DNA of 64,000 bases, from positions 3,468,001 through 3,532,000 of the forward strand of contig NZ_KV440953.1 of the NCBI RefSeq assembly GCF_001636425.1, in the 5' to 3' direction. Below are positions 50,401-64,000 of this stretch, in pieces. Each line of letters opens with the position of its first letter. Within the stretch, counting starts at the first letter, position 1. This DNA is from Heyndrickxia acidicola (GTDB lineage: Bacteria; Bacillota; Bacilli; Bacillales; Bacillaceae_C). The translations under genes and the position numbers were made by a program. The notes under the pieces were generated by a model. The model did no database searches. It had not been told where the DNA came from and saw only the letters and a list, made by a program, of their open reading frames with translations.

Positions 50401-51021
50401 ATCGTGATTCAGGGAGATGTAGAGTCAAGGACTTATACTGCTCCATATACTTCAAGATTAAAGGTCGGAGTAAACGATCAAGTATCAAGAGGCCAAGTAT
50501 TAACAGAAGGATCTATTGATCCAAAAGAACTACTTAGAGTCCGAGACACCACAACGGTTCAAGAATATCTCCTGCACGAAGTACAGAAGGTATATCGTAT
50601 GCAAGGAGTGGAAATCGGCGATAAGCATATTGAGGTTATGGTTCGTCAAATGCTTGGTAAGATCCGTGTTGCGGATGCTGGAGAAACAGACGTATTGCCA
50701 GGATCGCTGCTGGATATTCACCAATTTACAGATGCAAACCAAAAAGCGCTTCTTTCAGGAGGAACACCTGCTACTGGACGTCCGGTATTGCTGGGTATTA
50801 CGAAAGCATCTCTTGAAACGGATTCCTTCTTATCTGCTGCATCATTCCAGGAAACAACAAGAGTCCTAACTGATGCTGCTATTAAAGGAAAACGCGATGA
50901 ACTTCTTGGTCTGAAAGAGAATGTAATTATTGGTAAACTCGTTCCAGCTGGAACAGGAATGCAGCGTTACCGTAAAGCTACTGCTGAAATTGTTGAAGAA
51001 GAAGTAACGGTTGAACAGTAG
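47431..51021 (+). CDS. rpoC: RNA polymerase beta' subunit
   Basis: 1196 residues. TTG start 47431 ([10 protein letters not shown], as in B. subtilis) follows AAAGGGAGGTAGG. Visible: N-terminal zinc finger ([20 protein letters not shown]), the catalytic magnesium motif NADFDGDQM starting at residue 447, bridge-helix/trigger-loop region near [21 protein letters not shown], and the second zinc-binding cysteine cluster ([13 protein letters not shown]). A terminator follows. Confidence 0.98.
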   Translation: MLDVNNFEYMKIGLASPDKIRSWSFGEVKKPETINYRTLKPEKDGLFCERIFGPQKDWECHCGKYKRVRYKGVVCDRCGVEVTRSKVRRERMGHIELAAPVSHIWYFKGIPSRMGLVLDMSPRALEEVIYFASYVVTESGDTALEKKQLLSEKEYRAYREKYGKKFQAAMGAEAIKKLLQDVDVNKEVDFLKEELKTAQGQRRTRAIKRLEVLEAFRNSGNAPDWMILDVLPVIPPELRPMVQLEGGRFATSDLNDLYRRVINRNNRLKRLLDLGAPSIIVQNEKRMLQEAVDALIDNGRRGRPVTGPGNRPLKSLSHMLKGKQGRFRQNLLGKRVDYSGRSVIVVGPNLKMYQCGLPKEMAIELFKPFVMKELVERGLAHNIKSAKRKIERLQPEVWDVLEEVIKEHPVLLNRAPTLHRLGIQAFEPTLVEGRAIRLHPLVCTAYNADFDGDQMAVHVPLSAEAQAEARLLMLAAQNILNPKDGKPVVTPSQDMVLGNYYLTLEREGAVGEGSIFNDINEALLAYQNGYVHLHTRVAVHARSINNQTFTAEQKSKLLITTVGKLIFNEILPDTFPYMNEPTKTNLEEKTPDHYFVDTDVNVKEHIQSQPEIKPFIKKFLGNIIAEVFKRFKITETSKMLDRMKDLGFKYSTKAGITVGVADIVVLGEKEAILSEAQTKVDNVLKQFRRGLITEEERYDRVISIWSAAKDTIQGKLMASLDRRNPIFMMSDSGARGNASNFTQLAGMRGLMANPAGRIIELPIKSSFREGLTVLEYFISTHGARKGLADTALKTADSGYLTRRLVDVAQDVIVRDDDCGTDRGLLVSSLKEGTEVIESLEERLIGRYARKTIKNPQTGEVIVAENDLITEDLAKEVVTAGNEEVWIRSAFTCNTRHGVCKKCYGRNLATGQEVEVGEAVGIIAAQSIGEPGTQLTMRTFHTGGVAGDDITQGLPRIQELFEARNPKGQAVITEISGVVTAINEGRDRQYEIVIQGDVESRTYTAPYTSRLKVGVNDQVSRGQVLTEGSIDPKELLRVRDTTTVQEYLLHEVQKVYRMQGVEIGDKHIEVMVRQMLGKIRVADAGETDVLPGSLLDIHQFTDANQKALLSGGTPATGRPVLLGITKASLETDSFLSAASFQETTRVLTDAAIKGKRDELLGLKENVIIGKLVPAGTGMQRYRKATAEIVEEEVTVEQ

Positions 51022-51035
51022 AATAAATACAGATT

Positions 51036-51075
51036 GCAGTGCTGGTTTTAATAACCAGTACTGCTCTTTATTAAT
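51036..51075 (+). terminator. rpoBC terminator
   Basis: GCAGTGCTGGTT (51036-51047) pairs with AACCAGTACTGC (51053-51064), one G-T pair, followed by T-rich sequence (TCTTTATTAATATTTT). Confidence 0.82.
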
Positions 51076-51090
51076 ATTTTATTTTTAATG

Positions 51091-51119
51091 TTGACATTAA
51101 AAAATGAAAATGATACTAT
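51091..51119 (+). promoter_or_regulatory. Promoter of the L7Ae-like gene
   Basis: Consensus TTGACA (51091-51096), 17-base spacer, TACTAT (51114-51119). Confidence 0.82.
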
Positions 51120-51167
51120 ATTCAAGGTGCTCCTATCAATAACCTGTAGCTTTGGAGGATATCATAA

Positions 51168-51416
51168 ATGTCTTATGAAAAAGTATTGCAGGCCAAAGAA
51201 TTCATTGTAGGAACGAAACAAACAGTCAAGGCATTAAAGTCAGGCAAAGCAAACGAACTAATTGTGGCGGATGATGCTGATCCAAACATTACAGTTAAAG
51301 TAGTGGAGATTGCTCTGGAAAATGATATACCAGTACACCATGTGGATTCTATGAAAAAGCTTGGTAAGGCATGCGGTATTCATGTTGGTGCTTCAGCTGT
51401 TGCTGTTATTTATTAA
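51168..51416 (+). CDS. rplGB: L7Ae-family K-turn-binding protein (YbxF)
   Basis: An 82-residue protein of the L7Ae/L30e fold; the B. subtilis counterpart YbxF binds kink-turn RNA in vitro and associates with ribosomes. Signature segment [20 protein letters not shown] at about residues 19-38 and the C-terminal [23 protein letters not shown]. It comes before rpsL, its usual position. GGAGGATATC precedes the ATG. Confidence 0.93.
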   Translation: MSYEKVLQAKEFIVGTKQTVKALKSGKANELIVADDADPNITVKVVEIALENDIPVHHVDSMKKLGKACGIHVGASAVAVIY

Positions 51417-51436
51417 AACTGTTTTTGCAACTCTAT

Positions 51437-51465
51437 TTGCAAGAACTTTGTTTTTACTTTAAAAT
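51437..51465 (+). promoter_or_regulatory. Candidate rpsL promoter
   Basis: TTGCAA (51437-51442), 17-base spacer, TAAAAT (51460-51465). TTGCAA also lies in a small inverted repeat with TTTGCAA. Confidence 0.55.
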
Positions 51466-51516
51466 GAACCACCTGGATGTGTGGGCTTCAACAAAAGCGA
51501 AGGGAGGAAACAAAAC

Positions 51517-51936
51517 ATGCCTACTATTAATCAGTTAGTGCGCAAACCACGTCAATCAAAATTGACTAAATCAAAATCACCAGCACTTAACAAGGGATAT
51601 AACAGTTTCAAGAAAGTAAACACAGACTTATCTTCACCTCAAAAACGTGGAGTATGTACTCGTGTTGGTACTATGACACCAAAAAAACCGAACTCAGCTT
51701 TACGTAAATACGCTCGTGTTCGTTTAACAAATGGTATCGAGGTTACTGCTTATATTCCTGGTATCGGCCACAACCTTCAAGAGCACAGTGTTGTTCTTAT
51801 CCGTGGCGGACGTGTTAAGGACTTACCGGGAGTACGTTACCACATCGTTCGCGGTGCATTAGATACTGCGGGTGTTGACGGACGTAGACAAGGACGTTCT
51901 AAATACGGTACTAAGAGACCAAAAGAAAAAAAATAA
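51517..51936 (+). CDS. rpsL: Ribosomal protein S12
   Basis: Decoding-centre protein; 139 residues. The streptomycin-critical lysine in [11 protein letters not shown] is wild type, as is the second one in the [12 protein letters not shown] loop, so no classical resistance substitution is present. ATG 51517 after AGGGAGGAAAC is preferred to the in-frame GTG at 51481. First gene of the str operon rpsL-rpsG-fusA-tuf. Confidence 0.98.
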   Translation: MPTINQLVRKPRQSKLTKSKSPALNKGYNSFKKVNTDLSSPQKRGVCTRVGTMTPKKPNSALRKYARVRLTNGIEVTAYIPGIGHNLQEHSVVLIRGGRVKDLPGVRYHIVRGALDTAGVDGRRQGRSKYGTKRPKEKK

Positions 51937-51955
51937 TCTTAAATTAATTAGTTAA

Positions 51956-52456
<501 letters not shown>

Positions 52457-52507
52457 TCTAACAAACACACTAAAATTCATCCTAAAACTAGGAAGGAGAA
52501 AAAGTAG

Positions 52508-54586
52508 ATGGCAAGAGAGTTCTCCTTAAATAATACTCGTAATATTGGTATCATGGCTCACATCGATGCTGGTAAAACAACAACTACTGAGCGTGTACTT
52601 TATTATACTGGCCGTATCCACAAGATCGGTGAGACTCATGAAGGTGCATCTCAAATGGACTGGATGGAGCAGGAACAAGAGCGTGGTATCACCATTACAT
52701 CTGCTGCAACAACTGCGCAATGGAAAGGTCACCGCGTAAACATCATCGATACTCCAGGACACGTAGACTTCACTGTTGAAGTTGAACGTTCTTTGCGTGT
52801 ACTTGATGGTGCGGTTGCTGTTCTTGATGCTCAATCTGGTGTTGAGCCACAAACTGAAACAGTTTGGCGCCAAGCTACAACATACGGTGTTCCCCGTGTA
52901 GTATTCGTTAATAAAATGGATAAAATCGGTGCTGACTTCTTATATTCTGTAGGCACATTGCATGATCGCCTTCAAGCTAACGCTCAAGCAATCCAATTGC
53001 CTATCGGTGCAGAAGACCAATTCGAAGGCATCATTGACCTTGTAGAAATGAAAGCTATTTTTTACGGGAATGACCTTGGAACTGATATTGAAGAGCGCGA
53101 AATTCCAGCTGAATATCAAGACCAAGCTGATGAATATCGTGAAAAGTTAATTGAAGCTGTAGCAGAGCTTGATGAAGAATTAATGGAAAAATACCTAGGC
53201 GGAGAAGAAATTACAAATGCTGAACTTAAAGCAGCTATTCGTAAAGGTACTGTTAATGTAGAATTCTATCCAGTAATCTGTGGATCTGCTTTCAAAAACA
53301 AAGGTGTTCAATTAATGCTTGATGCAGTTATTGACTATCTTCCATCTCCAGTAGATGTACCTGCTATCAAAGGTACAACTCCTGATACAGATGAAGAAGT
53401 TCTACGTCCTTCTAGCGACGAAGAGCCATTCTCTGCTCTTGCATTCAAAGTTATGACGGATCCATATGTAGGTAAGTTGACATTCTTCCGTGTATACTCT
53501 GGAACACTTCAATCTGGTTCTTACGTACAAAACTCAACAAAAGGCAAGCGTGAACGTGTAGGACGTATCCTGCAAATGCATGCGAACCACCGTGCTGAAA
53601 TCTCTGAAGTATATGCAGGAGATATCGCTGCGGCTGTTGGTTTAAAGGATACTACTACAGGTGATACTCTATGTGATGAAAAGAGCCTTGTAATCTTAGA
53701 ATCAATGGAATTCCCTGAACCAGTTATCCAATTGTCTGTAGAACCAAAATCAAAAGCTGACCAAGACAAAATGTCTACGGCGCTTCAAAAACTTCAAGAA
53801 GAAGATCCAACTTTCCGTGCGCATACTGACCAGGAAACTGGACAAGTTATCATTGCTGGTATGGGTGAGCTTCACTTAGATATCATTGTTGACCGTATGA
53901 AACGTGAGTTTAAAGTAGAAGCAAATGTGGGTGCACCTCAGGTTGCATACCGCGAAACATTCCGCAGTGCAGCACAAGTTGAGGGTAAATTTGCCCGTCA
54001 ATCTGGTGGACGTGGACAATACGGACACGTTTGGATTGAATTCTCTCCAAATGAAGAAGGTAAAGGCTTTGAATTCGAAAATGGCATCGTAGGTGGTGTG
54101 GTACCTCGTGAATACATCCCTGCTGTTCAAGCTGGCTTAGAAGATGCGTTAGACCGCGGTGTTCTTGCTGGTTACCCATTAGTAGATATTAAAGCTAGAC
54201 TATACGATGGATCATACCATGACGTAGACTCCTCTGAAATGGCGTTCAAAATTGCTGCATCAATGGCATTGAAAAATGCTGCATCTAAATGTAATCCGGT
54301 AATCCTTGAGCCAGTTATGAGAGTCGAAGTAGTTATTCCTGAAGAATACCTTGGGGATATCATGGGAAGCATTACAGCTCGTCGTGGACGCGTTGAAGGT
54401 ATGGAAGCACGCGGAAATGCACAAGTTGTACGTGCAATGGTTCCACTTTCTGAAATGTTCGGTTATGCAACTTCATTACGTTCAAGTACTCAAGGTCGCG
54501 GAGTATTCTCTATGCACTTTGATCACTACGAAGAAGTTCCTAAATCTATTTCAGAAGAAATTATTAAAAAAAATAAAGGTGAATAA
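52508..54586 (+). CDS. fusA: Elongation factor G
   Basis: GTPase that drives translocation of tRNAs and mRNA. 692 residues: G-domain P-loop AHIDAGKT at 17-24, switch [14 protein letters not shown] specificity motif, then domains II-V. Full length, strong codon bias. GGAAGGAG upstream of the ATG. Confidence 0.98.
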   Translation: MAREFSLNNTRNIGIMAHIDAGKTTTTERVLYYTGRIHKIGETHEGASQMDWMEQEQERGITITSAATTAQWKGHRVNIIDTPGHVDFTVEVERSLRVLDGAVAVLDAQSGVEPQTETVWRQATTYGVPRVVFVNKMDKIGADFLYSVGTLHDRLQANAQAIQLPIGAEDQFEGIIDLVEMKAIFYGNDLGTDIEEREIPAEYQDQADEYREKLIEAVAELDEELMEKYLGGEEITNAELKAAIRKGTVNVEFYPVICGSAFKNKGVQLMLDAVIDYLPSPVDVPAIKGTTPDTDEEVLRPSSDEEPFSALAFKVMTDPYVGKLTFFRVYSGTLQSGSYVQNSTKGKRERVGRILQMHANHRAEISEVYAGDIAAAVGLKDTTTGDTLCDEKSLVILESMEFPEPVIQLSVEPKSKADQDKMSTALQKLQEEDPTFRAHTDQETGQVIIAGMGELHLDIIVDRMKREFKVEANVGAPQVAYRETFRSAAQVEGKFARQSGGRGQYGHVWIEFSPNEEGKGFEFENGIVGGVVPREYIPAVQAGLEDALDRGVLAGYPLVDIKARLYDGSYHDVDSSEMAFKIAASMALKNAASKCNPVILEPVMRVEVVIPEEYLGDIMGSITARRGRVEGMEARGNAQVVRAMVPLSEMFGYATSLRSSTQGRGVFSMHFDHYEEVPKSISEEIIKKNKGE

Positions 54587-54615
54587 TTGATTTATTCCTT
54601 TTATTAAAGTATAAC
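54587..54615 (+). promoter_or_regulatory. Candidate tuf promoter
   Basis: TTGATT (54587-54592), 17-base spacer, TATAAC (54610-54615), starting right after the fusA stop. A palindrome AAAGTA/TACTTT overlaps the -10. The remaining ~90 bases form the tuf leader with no further motif seen. Confidence 0.6.
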
Positions 54616-54709
54616 TACTTTATAAGCTATGATTGCCTTAGAGAACGTTCTACGTCTTTGAGGCACCATATATACTTACATTTCATTTAATATTAAGGAG
54701 GAAATTCAA

Positions 54710-55897
54710 ATGGGTAAAGCTAAATTCGACCGTTCTAAAGAACATACTAACATTGGAACAATCGGTCACGTTGACCATGGTAAAACTACTTTAACAGCTG
54801 CAATCACTACTGTTCTTGCTAAATCAGGTAAAGCTGAAGCTCGTGCATACGATCAAATCGACGGTGCACCAGAAGAACGTGAGCGTGGTATTACTATCAA
54901 TACTGCACACGTAGAGTATGAAACTGAAAAACGCCACTATGCGCACGTTGACTGCCCAGGACATGCTGACTATGTTAAAAACATGATCACTGGTGCTGCT
55001 CAAATGGACGGCGGTATCCTAGTAGTATCTGCTGCTGATGGCCCAATGCCACAAACTCGTGAACATATCCTTCTTTCTCGTCAAGTAGGTGTACCTTACC
55101 TTGTAGTATTCTTAAACAAATGCGACATGGTTGACGATGAAGAATTATTAGAATTAGTAGAAATGGAAGTTCGCGACCTTCTTTCTGAATATGATTTCCC
55201 TGGTGACGATGTACCAGTAATCAAAGGTTCTGCTCTTAGAGCGCTTGAAGGCGATGCAGCTTGGGAAGAAAAAATCATTGAATTAATGAACGCAGTTGAT
55301 GAGTATATCCCAACTCCAGAACGTGACACTGACAAACCATTCATGATGCCTGTTGAGGATGTATTCTCAATCACAGGTCGTGGTACTGTTGCTACAGGCC
55401 GTGTAGAACGTGGACAAGTTAAAGTTGGTGACGTTATCGAAATCATCGGTTTAACTGAAGAACCAAAATCAACAACTGTAACAGGTGTTGAAATGTTCCG
55501 TAAGCTTCTTGACTATGCAGAAGCTGGGGACAACATCGGTGCTCTTCTACGTGGTGTTGCACGTGAAGAAGTACAACGTGGACAAGTTCTTGCTAAGCCA
55601 GGAACAATCACTCCACACACTAACTTCAAAGCTGAAGTTTATGTATTATCAAAAGAAGAAGGTGGACGTCACACTCCATTCTTCACAAACTACCGCCCAC
55701 AGTTCTACTTCCGTACAACTGATGTAACTGGTATCGTTCAACTTCCAGAAGGCGTTGAAATGGTTATGCCTGGCGACAACATCGAAATGACTGTAGAACT
55801 TATTTCCCCAATCGCTATCGAAGAAGGAACTAAATTCTCAATCCGCGAAGGTGGACGTACTGTAGGCGCAGGCGTTGTAGCTTCAATCTCTAAATAA
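54710..55897 (+). CDS. tuf: Elongation factor Tu
   Basis: Delivers aminoacyl-tRNA to the ribosome. 395 residues: P-loop GHVDHGKT at 19-26, switch [28 protein letters not shown] (residues about 135-138), then beta-barrel domains 2 and 3. Extreme codon bias, as expected for the most abundant protein. TAAGGAGGAAA upstream. ybaC, which follows tufA in B. subtilis, is absent. Confidence 0.99.
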   Translation: MGKAKFDRSKEHTNIGTIGHVDHGKTTLTAAITTVLAKSGKAEARAYDQIDGAPEERERGITINTAHVEYETEKRHYAHVDCPGHADYVKNMITGAAQMDGGILVVSAADGPMPQTREHILLSRQVGVPYLVVFLNKCDMVDDEELLELVEMEVRDLLSEYDFPGDDVPVIKGSALRALEGDAAWEEKIIELMNAVDEYIPTPERDTDKPFMMPVEDVFSITGRGTVATGRVERGQVKVGDVIEIIGLTEEPKSTTVTGVEMFRKLLDYAEAGDNIGALLRGVAREEVQRGQVLAKPGTITPHTNFKAEVYVLSKEEGGRHTPFFTNYRPQFYFRTTDVTGIVQLPEGVEMVMPGDNIEMTVELISPIAIEEGTKFSIREGGRTVGAGVVASISK

Positions 55898-55905
55898 TTG
55901 AGTAG

Positions 55906-55937
55906 AAAAGCAGATGGATGGCCACCATCTGCTTTTT
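55906..55937 (+). terminator. tuf terminator
   Basis: AAAAGCAGATGG pairs with CCATCTGCTTTT around ATGGCCA, then a T residue run. Confidence 0.93.
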
Positions 55938-56116
55938 CTATTTTTATATTATTATTTAGGGGGGGATTTGTAATAAAAGCCATGCTCCTGTTTAAACTCC
56001 CAGTTTCATATTTTTTCAAAAGATATCTGCATAACCAAATCTTCTTTTAGTTTCTTCTATAAATATTACTTCGATAAATTAACATATTTAACAAGCTGTA
56101 TCTTTTAAAGATTTTC

Positions 56117-56145
56117 TTGAATGTGAGTTGATATCTATGTATAAT
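56117..56145 (+). promoter_or_regulatory. S10 operon promoter, distal
   Basis: TTGAAT (56117-56122), 17-base spacer, extended -10 TG-TATAAT (56140-56145). The stretch 55938-56116 shows nothing else recognisable. Confidence 0.7.
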
Positions 56146-56151
56146 AAATAA

Positions 56152-56655
<504 letters not shown>

Positions 56656-56688
56656 TGATAAAATGATAAAATCTAGGAGGTGTGACTC

Positions 56689-57318
56689 ATGACCAAAGGA
56701 ATCTTAGGAAGAAAGATCGGTATGACGCAAGTATTTGCTGAAAATGGTGACCTTGTACCTGTAACTGTTGTTCAAGCAACTCCAAACGTTGTTCTTCAAA
56801 AGAAAACAATTGATACGGACGGATACGAAGCGATTCAGCTTGGATTCGACGATAAAAGAGAAAAGCTGTCCAACAAACCGGAAAAAGGTCATGTTTCAAA
56901 AGCAAATACTGCCCCTAAGCGCTTCGTTCGCGAATTTGATGCAGTAAATGTTAATGAATATGAAGTTGGTCAAGAAGTCAAAGTTGATATATTTGCAGAA
57001 GGTGACATCGTAGATGTAACTGGAATTTCTAAAGGTAAAGGTTTCCAAGGTGTAATTAAACGCCACGGACAATCACGCGGACCTATGGCTCACGGATCTC
57101 GTTATCACCGTCGCCCTGGTTCAATGGGACCTGTTGCTCCAAACCGTGTATTCAAGCAAAAAGCTTTGCCTGGACGTACTGGTGGAGAGCGTATTACAGT
57201 TCAAAACCTTCAAATTGTAAAAGTTGACGCAGAACGCAATCTTATCCTTGTAAAAGGAAATGTTCCTGGTCCGAAAAAAGCATTGCTTACAATCAAAACA
57301 GCGATTAAAGCAAAGTAA
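56689..57318 (+). CDS. rplC: Ribosomal protein L3
   Basis: Large-subunit assembly initiator reaching the peptidyl-transferase centre with its extended loop ([20 protein letters not shown] at about residues 124-143). 209 residues, normal. CTAGGAGGTG precedes the ATG. Confidence 0.98.
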   Translation: MTKGILGRKIGMTQVFAENGDLVPVTVVQATPNVVLQKKTIDTDGYEAIQLGFDDKREKLSNKPEKGHVSKANTAPKRFVREFDAVNVNEYEVGQEVKVDIFAEGDIVDVTGISKGKGFQGVIKRHGQSRGPMAHGSRYHRRPGSMGPVAPNRVFKQKALPGRTGGERITVQNLQIVKVDAERNLILVKGNVPGPKKALLTIKTAIKAK

Positions 57319-57346
57319 TTAATAGATAGGAAAGGAGGAAACAGGA

Positions 57347-57970
57347 ATGCCAAAAGTAGCTCTATATAACCAAAGCGGATCACAAGTTGGAGAAGTAGAA
57401 TTAAATGACTCCGTATTTGGAATAGAACCAAATGAACATGTATTGTTCGAAGCAATCATTATGCAAAGAGCTTCCTTACGTCAAGGAACTCATAAAGTAA
57501 AAAATCGCTCTGAAGTTAGCGGCGGTGGCCGCAAACCATGGCGTCAAAAAGGTACTGGCCGTGCTCGCCAAGGTTCAATTCGTTCACCACAATGGCGTGG
57601 TGGTGGTACTGTATTTGGTCCAGTTCCACGCAGCTACAGCTACAAATTACCTAAAAAGGTACGTCGCCTAGCTATCAAATCTGCACTTTCTTCAAAAGTA
57701 TTAGGTGAAAATATTCTAGTGTTAGAATCTCTTTCATTCGATGCGCCTAAAACAAAAGAATTTGCAGCTGTTCTAAAAAATCTATCAGTTGGCAAAAAAG
57801 CCCTTGTAGTAACTGACGGATCTAACCCAAATGTTGCTCTATCAGCACGTAATATCCCTGGTATTACTGTAGTTGAAGCAAACGGAATTAACGTTTTAGA
57901 CGTGGTTTCTCATGATAAATTAATCGTGACTAAAGCCGCTGTTGAAAAGATAGAGGAGGTGCTTGGTTAA
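57347..57970 (+). CDS. rplD: Ribosomal protein L4
   Basis: Exit-tunnel protein and, in several bacteria, repressor of the S10 operon. 207 residues; the tunnel loop ([20 protein letters not shown], about residues 59-78) is intact with no macrolide-resistance type change seen. Stop overlaps the rplW start by one base. Confidence 0.97.
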   Translation: MPKVALYNQSGSQVGEVELNDSVFGIEPNEHVLFEAIIMQRASLRQGTHKVKNRSEVSGGGRKPWRQKGTGRARQGSIRSPQWRGGGTVFGPVPRSYSYKLPKKVRRLAIKSALSSKVLGENILVLESLSFDAPKTKEFAAVLKNLSVGKKALVVTDGSNPNVALSARNIPGITVVEANGINVLDVVSHDKLIVTKAAVEKIEEVLG

Positions 57971-58254
57971 TGGATGCACAACGAATCATTAAGCGCCCCG
58001 TTATTACTGAACAATCTATGGAATTAATGGCTGATAAAAAGTACGTTTTTGACGTAGATGTGAAAGCTAATAAAACTCAAGTTAAAGATGCTATTGAAGA
58101 AATCTTTGGAGTTAAAGTTTCTAAAGTGAACGTAATGAACTACAAAGGTAAATTCAAACGCATGGGTAAATATGCCGGTTATACTAACAAGCGCCGTAAA
58201 GCAATTGTTACTTTAACTGCTGAAAGCAAAGAAATCGAACTATTCGAAGCGTAA
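57970..58254 (+). CDS. rplW: Ribosomal protein L23
   Basis: Tunnel-exit protein that docks trigger factor and SRP. 94 residues, signature [20 protein letters not shown] at the N-terminus. ATG overlaps the rplD stop, with GAGGAGGTG inside rplD. Confidence 0.97.
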   Translation: MDAQRIIKRPVITEQSMELMADKKYVFDVDVKANKTQVKDAIEEIFGVKVSKVNVMNYKGKFKRMGKYAGYTNKRRKAIVTLTAESKEIELFEA

Positions 58255-58275
58255 AAACTAAAATTTAGCTATTGA

Positions 58276-59121
<846 letters not shown>

Positions 59122-59130
59122 CGCGGTTGA

Positions 59131-59460
<330 letters not shown>

Positions 59461-59478
59461 TGAGAGGAGGGCATCCTG

Positions 59479-59820
59479 ATGCAAGCTAAAGCTGTTGCGA
59501 ATACAATTCGTATTGCTCCTCGTAAAGTACGCCTAGTAGTCGATCTAATACGAGGAAAGCAAGCAGGAGAAGCGGTAGCTATCTTAAAGCTAACACCTAA
59601 AGCTGCTTCACCGGTTGTAGAAAAAGTACTAAAGTCTGCTATTGCTAACGCAGAGCATAACTATGATATGGATATTAATAACCTAGTTGTTACTGAGGCT
59701 TATGTAAATGAAGGACCAACACTGAAACGTTTCCGTCCACGTGCTATGGGCCGCGCAAGCCAAATCAACAAACGTACTAGCCACATTACAATTATAGTAT
59801 CAGAAAAGAAGGAGGGATAA
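59479..59820 (+). CDS. rplV: Ribosomal protein L22
   Basis: 113-residue tunnel protein; the beta-hairpin loop near residues 80-95 ([20 protein letters not shown]) is intact, without deletions or insertions of the erythromycin-resistance type. Confidence 0.98.
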   Translation: MQAKAVANTIRIAPRKVRLVVDLIRGKQAGEAVAILKLTPKAASPVVEKVLKSAIANAEHNYDMDINNLVVTEAYVNEGPTLKRFRPRAMGRASQINKRTSHITIIVSEKKEG

Positions 59821-59823
59821 TTC

Positions 59824-61110
<1,287 letters not shown>

Positions 61111-61128
61111 TGAGAGGAGGTTTGCAGA

Positions 61129-61392
61129 ATGAGTGAGCGCAACCAACGTAAAGTTTATACTGGCCGTGTAGTTTCAGATAAAATGGATAAAACTGTTACG
61201 GTTCTTGTAGAAACTTATAAAAAACATTCACTTTATGGCAAACGCGTGAAATACTCTAAGAAGTTTAAAGCGCATGATGAAAATAATGAAGCTAAAACTG
61301 GCGATATCGTACGCATCATGGAAACTCGTCCGCTATCAGCGACAAAGCGTTTCCGTCTTGTAGAAATCGTAGAAAAAGCTGTTATTATCTAA
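61129..61392 (+). CDS. rpsQ: Ribosomal protein S17
   Basis: 87-residue OB-fold primary assembly protein of the 30S body; contains [30 protein letters not shown] precedes the ATG. Confidence 0.98.
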   Translation: MSERNQRKVYTGRVVSDKMDKTVTVLVETYKKHSLYGKRVKYSKKFKAHDENNEAKTGDIVRIMETRPLSATKRFRLVEIVEKAVII

Positions 61393-61430
61393 TATAAGTT
61401 CGGATTCGTGTTTATTCCGAAGGGAGGTAA

Positions 61431-61805
<375 letters not shown>

Positions 61806-61842
61806 TATAAAACGATTTGAAAATCAAGGAGGTGCGATTAGG

Positions 61843-62154
61843 ATGCATGTAAAAAAAGGCGATAAAGTAATGGTCATTACTGGCAAAGACAAAGGCAAGA
61901 CTGGCGTAGTCTTAGCTGCTTTTCCAAAAAAAGACCGTGTGATCGTTGAAGGTGTTAACATCGTAAAGAAACACTCAAAACCTTCACAAGTTAATCCACA
62001 AGGTGGAATCATTAATAAAGAAGCATCAATTCACGTATCAAACGTTATGCTATTAGACCCAAAATCAAACGAGCCTACTCGTGTTGGTTACAAAGATGTT
62101 AATGGCAAAAAAGTACGTGTAGCAGTAAAATCTGGTGAACAAATCGATAAATAG
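61843..62154 (+). CDS. rplX: Ribosomal protein L24
   Basis: 103-residue assembly initiator with a KOW motif ([20 protein letters not shown] at residues about 4-23). Confidence 0.98.
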   Translation: MHVKKGDKVMVITGKDKGKTGVVLAAFPKKDRVIVEGVNIVKKHSKPSQVNPQGGIINKEASIHVSNVMLLDPKSNEPTRVGYKDVNGKKVRVAVKSGEQIDK

Positions 62155-62180
62155 TCTCAAGATGAAGGGAGGTACACTAA

Positions 62181-62720
62181 ATGAACCGCCTAAAGGAAAA
62201 ATTTGAAAAAGAATTAAGCCCTGCTCTAGTGAGCAAGTTTAACTATAAATCAGTAATGCAAGTACCAAAAGTCGAAAAAATCGTTATCAACATGGGTGTA
62301 GGTGACGCTGTTCAAAACGCTAAAGTTCTTGACAATGCTGTTGAAGAACTAGCTTTGATTACTGGTCAAAAACCTGTTGTTACAAAAGCGAAAAACTCTA
62401 TTGCGGGATTCCGCCTTCGTGAAGGTATGCCTATCGGTGCGAAAGTTACACTTCGCGGTGAACGTATGTATGAATTTCTTGATAAGTTAATTTCTGTTTC
62501 TCTTCCACGTGTACGTGACTTCCGTGGTATCTCAAAAAAATCTTTTGATGGCCGTGGAAACTACACACTAGGTGTTAGAGAACAACTTATCTTCCCTGAA
62601 ATCGATTATGATAAAGTAAGCAAAGTCCGCGGTATGGACATCGTAATCGTAACTACTGCTAAAACTGATGAAGAAGCTCGTGAGCTATTAACACAACTCG
62701 GAATGCCATTCCAAAAGTAA
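62181..62720 (+). CDS. rplE: Ribosomal protein L5
   Basis: 179-residue protein of the central protuberance that binds 5S rRNA and contacts P-site tRNA; signature [18 protein letters not shown]. Confidence 0.98.
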   Translation: MNRLKEKFEKELSPALVSKFNYKSVMQVPKVEKIVINMGVGDAVQNAKVLDNAVEELALITGQKPVVTKAKNSIAGFRLREGMPIGAKVTLRGERMYEFLDKLISVSLPRVRDFRGISKKSFDGRGNYTLGVREQLIFPEIDYDKVSKVRGMDIVIVTTAKTDEEARELLTQLGMPFQK

Positions 62721-62921
<201 letters not shown>

Positions 62922-62949
62922 ACCCGAAATTGGGAAGGAGGTTAATATT

Positions 62950-63348
62950 ATGGTTATGACAGATCCAATTGCAGATTTGCTTACACGTATTCGTAATGCA
63001 AATATGGTACGTCACGAGAAATTAGAAGTTCCTGCTTCTAAAATCAAAAGAGACATCGCTGAAATCTTAAAACGTGAAGGTTTCGTTCGTGATGTAGAAT
63101 ATGTTGAAGATAACAAACAAGGCATCATCCGTATTTTCTTGAAGTATGGTGCTAACAACGAACGCGTTATCACTGGTATTAAGCGTATCAGTAAACCAGG
63201 TCTTCGTGTTTATGCAAAATCAACTGAAGTACCTAAGGTACTTAACGGTCTTGGTATTGCGATCGTTTCTACATCACAAGGTGTCTTAACAGACAAAGAA
63301 GCGCGCAACCAACAAGTTGGCGGAGAAGTATTAGCATACGTTTGGTAA
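62950..63348 (+). CDS. rpsH: Ribosomal protein S8
   Basis: 132-residue central-domain protein; in E. coli the repressor of the spc operon. ATG 62950 after AAGGAGGTTAA gives the family start [20 protein letters not shown]; longer in-frame starts overlap rpsN and are rejected. Confidence 0.97.
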   Translation: MVMTDPIADLLTRIRNANMVRHEKLEVPASKIKRDIAEILKREGFVRDVEYVEDNKQGIIRIFLKYGANNERVITGIKRISKPGLRVYAKSTEVPKVLNGLGIAIVSTSQGVLTDKEARNQQVGGEVLAYVW

Positions 63349-63376
63349 AACGTATTATGAATGGAGGTGCAAAGGA

Positions 63377-63913
63377 ATGTCACGTGTAGGTAAAAAGCCT
63401 ATCGAAATCCCATCTGGAGTTACTGTAACTTTAGATGGTAATACTGTCACTGTTAAAGGTGCAAAGGGTGAGCTTACTCGCAGCTTTAACCCGGATATCA
63501 CAATCAGTGTTGAAGAGAATATCATTAACATATCTCGTCCATCTGAAGCAAAAGCACACCGTGCATTGCATGGTACAACTCGTGCGCTACTTGCTAACAT
63601 GGTTGAGGGTGTATCTAATGGATACCAAAAATCATTGGAACTTATCGGTGTAGGTTACCGTGCTCAAAAACAAGGTGCTAAACTTGTTTTGAATGTTGGT
63701 TATTCACATCCGGTTGAATTCGAAGCTGAAAATGGTCTTGAAATCGAAGTTCCATCTAATACAAAAATTATCGTTAAAGGAATTAGCAAAGAACGCGTTG
63801 GTGCTCTAGCTGCTAAGATCCGTGACGTTCGTCCGCCAGAGCCATACAAAGGCAAAGGTATTCGTTATGAAGGCGAATTTGTACGTAGAAAAGAAGGTAA
63901 AACAGGTAAATAA
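63377..63913 (+). CDS. rplF: Ribosomal protein L6
   Basis: 178-residue protein near the sarcin-ricin loop; two repeated domains, C-terminal signature [19 protein letters not shown] after GGAGGTGCAAAGGA. Confidence 0.98.
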   Translation: MSRVGKKPIEIPSGVTVTLDGNTVTVKGAKGELTRSFNPDITISVEENIINISRPSEAKAHRALHGTTRALLANMVEGVSNGYQKSLELIGVGYRAQKQGAKLVLNVGYSHPVEFEAENGLEIEVPSNTKIIVKGISKERVGALAAKIRDVRPPEPYKGKGIRYEGEFVRRKEGKTGK

Positions 63914-63945
63914 AGCTTCCTAGTCAGAAGAAAGGAGTGACTTCG

Positions 63946-64000
63946 ATGATCACTAAGCCAGATAAAAATCAGGTGCGCAAAAAAAGACATGCTCGTGTAC
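63946..64000 (+). CDS. rplR: Ribosomal protein L18 (3' end outside window)
   Basis: Only the first 18 codons are present: MITKPDKNQVRKKRHARV. The KRHARV segment and the place after rplF identify L18, the 5S-rRNA-binding protein. AAAGGAGTG precedes the ATG. Confidence 0.9.
   Translation, partial: MITKPDKNQVRKKRHARV

Overview
The window is a low-GC Gram-positive chromosome, Bacillaceae (Bacillus in the broad sense), from the stretch around 0.1 Mb that runs from ftsH to the S10/spc ribosomal-protein cluster. Gene order and protein sequences follow Bacillus subtilis closely: ftsH-coaX-hslO-cysK-folP-folB-folK-yazB-dusB-lysS, two rRNA operons, ctsR-mcsA-mcsB-clpC-radA-disA-yacL-ispD-ispF-gltX-cysE-cysS-mrnC-rlmB-rae1-sigH-rpmG-secE-nusG, the L11/L10/rpoBC genes, rpsL-rpsG-fusA-tuf, then rpsJ through rplR. 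CtsR/McsA/McsB, DisA, Mini-III, Rae1 and SigH are typical of Bacillaceae. The species cannot be fixed from the sequence alone. All genes are on the + strand and all coding genes appear intact; ftsH and rplR are cut by the window edges.

Region by region: 1-10.4 kb holds the ftsH end, pantothenate kinase, Hsp33, cysteine synthase, three folate genes, a small regulator, DusB and LysS. The yacD and pabB-pabA-pabC genes found here in B. subtilis are absent; a MITE-like element and hairpins occupy the pab position. From 10.5 to 21.9 kb there are tandem rRNA promoters, 16S-23S-5S, nine intact tRNA genes (Val-Thr-Lys-Leu-Gly-Leu-Arg-Pro-Ala), then 16S-23S-5S and a terminator. From 22 to 26.7 kb is the CtsR-controlled clpC stress operon. 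From 27 to 38.8 kb lie radA, disA, yacL, isoprenoid genes, tRNA synthetases with a T-box leader, RNA-processing genes and sigH. From 38.8 to 51 kb are secE/nusG, the L11-L1 and L10-L12 units with autoregulatory leaders, and rpoB/rpoC. From 51 kb to the end is the translation super-operon.

The genes are mostly housekeeping: proteostasis (FtsH, Hsp33, ClpC/McsAB), cysteine supply and charging (CysK, CysE, CysS), folate, isoprenoid entry, rRNA production and maturation (rRNA operons plus Mini-III and RlmB), transcription and translation.

I found no unknown multigene system. The unexplained structure is in the non-coding DNA: (i) sequences flanking the two 23S genes pair better with the flank of the other operon than with their own; (ii) a duplicated 5' half of tRNA-Lys followed by a structured 132-base insert; (iii) two copies of a 162/163-bp element with 24-bp imperfect terminal inverted repeats; (iv) a dispersed palindromic repeat family in several intergenic gaps; (v) leader structures in front of rplK, rplA, rplJ, rpoB, folP and rpsJ. 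All of this was read by eye without alignment or folding software.
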